DNA from: Halalkalicoccus tibetensis
GTDB taxonomy: Archaea > Halobacteriota > Halobacteria > Halobacteriales > Halalkalicoccaceae
DNA length: 64,000 nt
Reading direction: 5' to 3'
Assembly: GCF_037996645.1 (NCBI RefSeq)
Contig: NZ_JBBMXV010000004.1
Span: 85,683 to 149,682 of the forward strand
Shown here: positions 63,934 through 64,000 of the stretch, one piece after another
Layout: every line of letters begins with the position of its first letter
Numbering within the stretch: position 1 is the stretch's first letter
Position numbers and translations under genes: made by a program
The notes under the pieces: model-generated
Seen by the model: the letters and a program-made list of their open reading frames with translations, nothing else
Told to the model about the DNA's origin: nothing
Database searches by the model: none

Positions 63934-63954
63934 ACGGAACACAAAGCGTTCCGT
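63934..63954 (+). terminator. Hairpin behind the ABC exporter
   Basis: ACGGAAC and GTTCCGT with the seven-base loop ACAAAGC form a perfect 7-bp stem, 33 bases after the exporter stop. No T-tract follows, so terminator activity is uncertain. The window ends with a run of eleven G (63988-63998). Confidence 0.35.
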
Positions 63955-64000
63955 GAGCGGGGCGGGGAAAGGCTGGTACCCGGAAGCGGGGGGGGGGGAC

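Noticed and set aside
63988..63998. Run of eleven G at the window end as a functional element
   Set aside because: Most likely an intergenic homopolymer of uncertain length; the window ends before its context can be judged.

Overview
The window is chromosomal DNA of a haloarchaeon (class Halobacteria). The evidence is high GC content, proteins very rich in Asp and Glu, TATA-type promoters roughly 25-30 bases before leaderless starts, many ATGA/TGATG gene overlaps, and several small protein families known only from haloarchaea. I cannot name genus or species. No rRNA, tRNA, CRISPR array or intact transposon was seen.

Layout. 1-6.7 kb: a trehalose-6-phosphate synthase cut by the window edge with an overlapping partner gene, two tandem sulfatase-like genes, and purKE. 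6.8-17.2 kb: an eleven-gene complex I operon (nuoA-B-CD-H-I-J1-J2-K-L-M-N) lacking nuoEFG. 17.3-23.7 kb: a DHH/TrkA-N phosphoesterase, a CBS-ParB protein, a 47-aa zinc ribbon, the methylmalonyl-CoA mutase large subunit, an HbpS/GlcG-like protein and an acyl-CoA ligase. 23.8-36.3 kb: the haem-copper oxidase locus (ctaD, subunit III, coxB, a fused ctaA/ctaB, several small haloarchaeal membrane proteins and an ABC-2 transporter), interrupted by an AT-rich island at about 28.03-28.9 kb and by an aldo-keto reductase/Gfo-Idh-MocA pair. 36.3-48.8 kb: a MOT1-type transporter, the mutase small subunit with meaB, a thiolase/DUF35 pair, a frameshifted M23 peptidase, squalene synthase, 3-hydroxyacyl-CoA dehydrogenase, class I FBP aldolase with FBPase, and a Vms1/aRF1-like protein. 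49-64 kb: an Azf-like dehydrogenase, acyl-CoA carboxylase beta, SDR, MaoC, CitE-like lyase, glutamate dehydrogenase, a nitrilase-family enzyme, aldehyde dehydrogenase, RIO-like kinase, acyl-CoA dehydrogenase and an ABC exporter.

Together the genes describe aerobic heterotrophy. Complex I and the oxidase give a quinone-linked respiratory chain. Acyl-CoA ligase, acyl-CoA dehydrogenase, hydroxyacyl-CoA dehydrogenase, thiolase, acyl-CoA carboxylase and mutase/MeaB cover acyl-CoA and propionyl-CoA metabolism. The aldolase/FBPase pair serves gluconeogenesis. The thiolase/DUF35 pair and squalene synthase sit on the isoprenoid route.

The least explained parts are non-coding or tiny: six perfect inverted repeats in 239 bases after glutamate dehydrogenase (55696-55934); an apparently orphan promoter with two hairpins between convergent genes (57720-58067); palindromic putative operators before the thiolase and acyl-CoA ligase genes; micro-proteins of 34, 47 and 49 residues; and the AT-rich island carrying a broken repeat-like gene.
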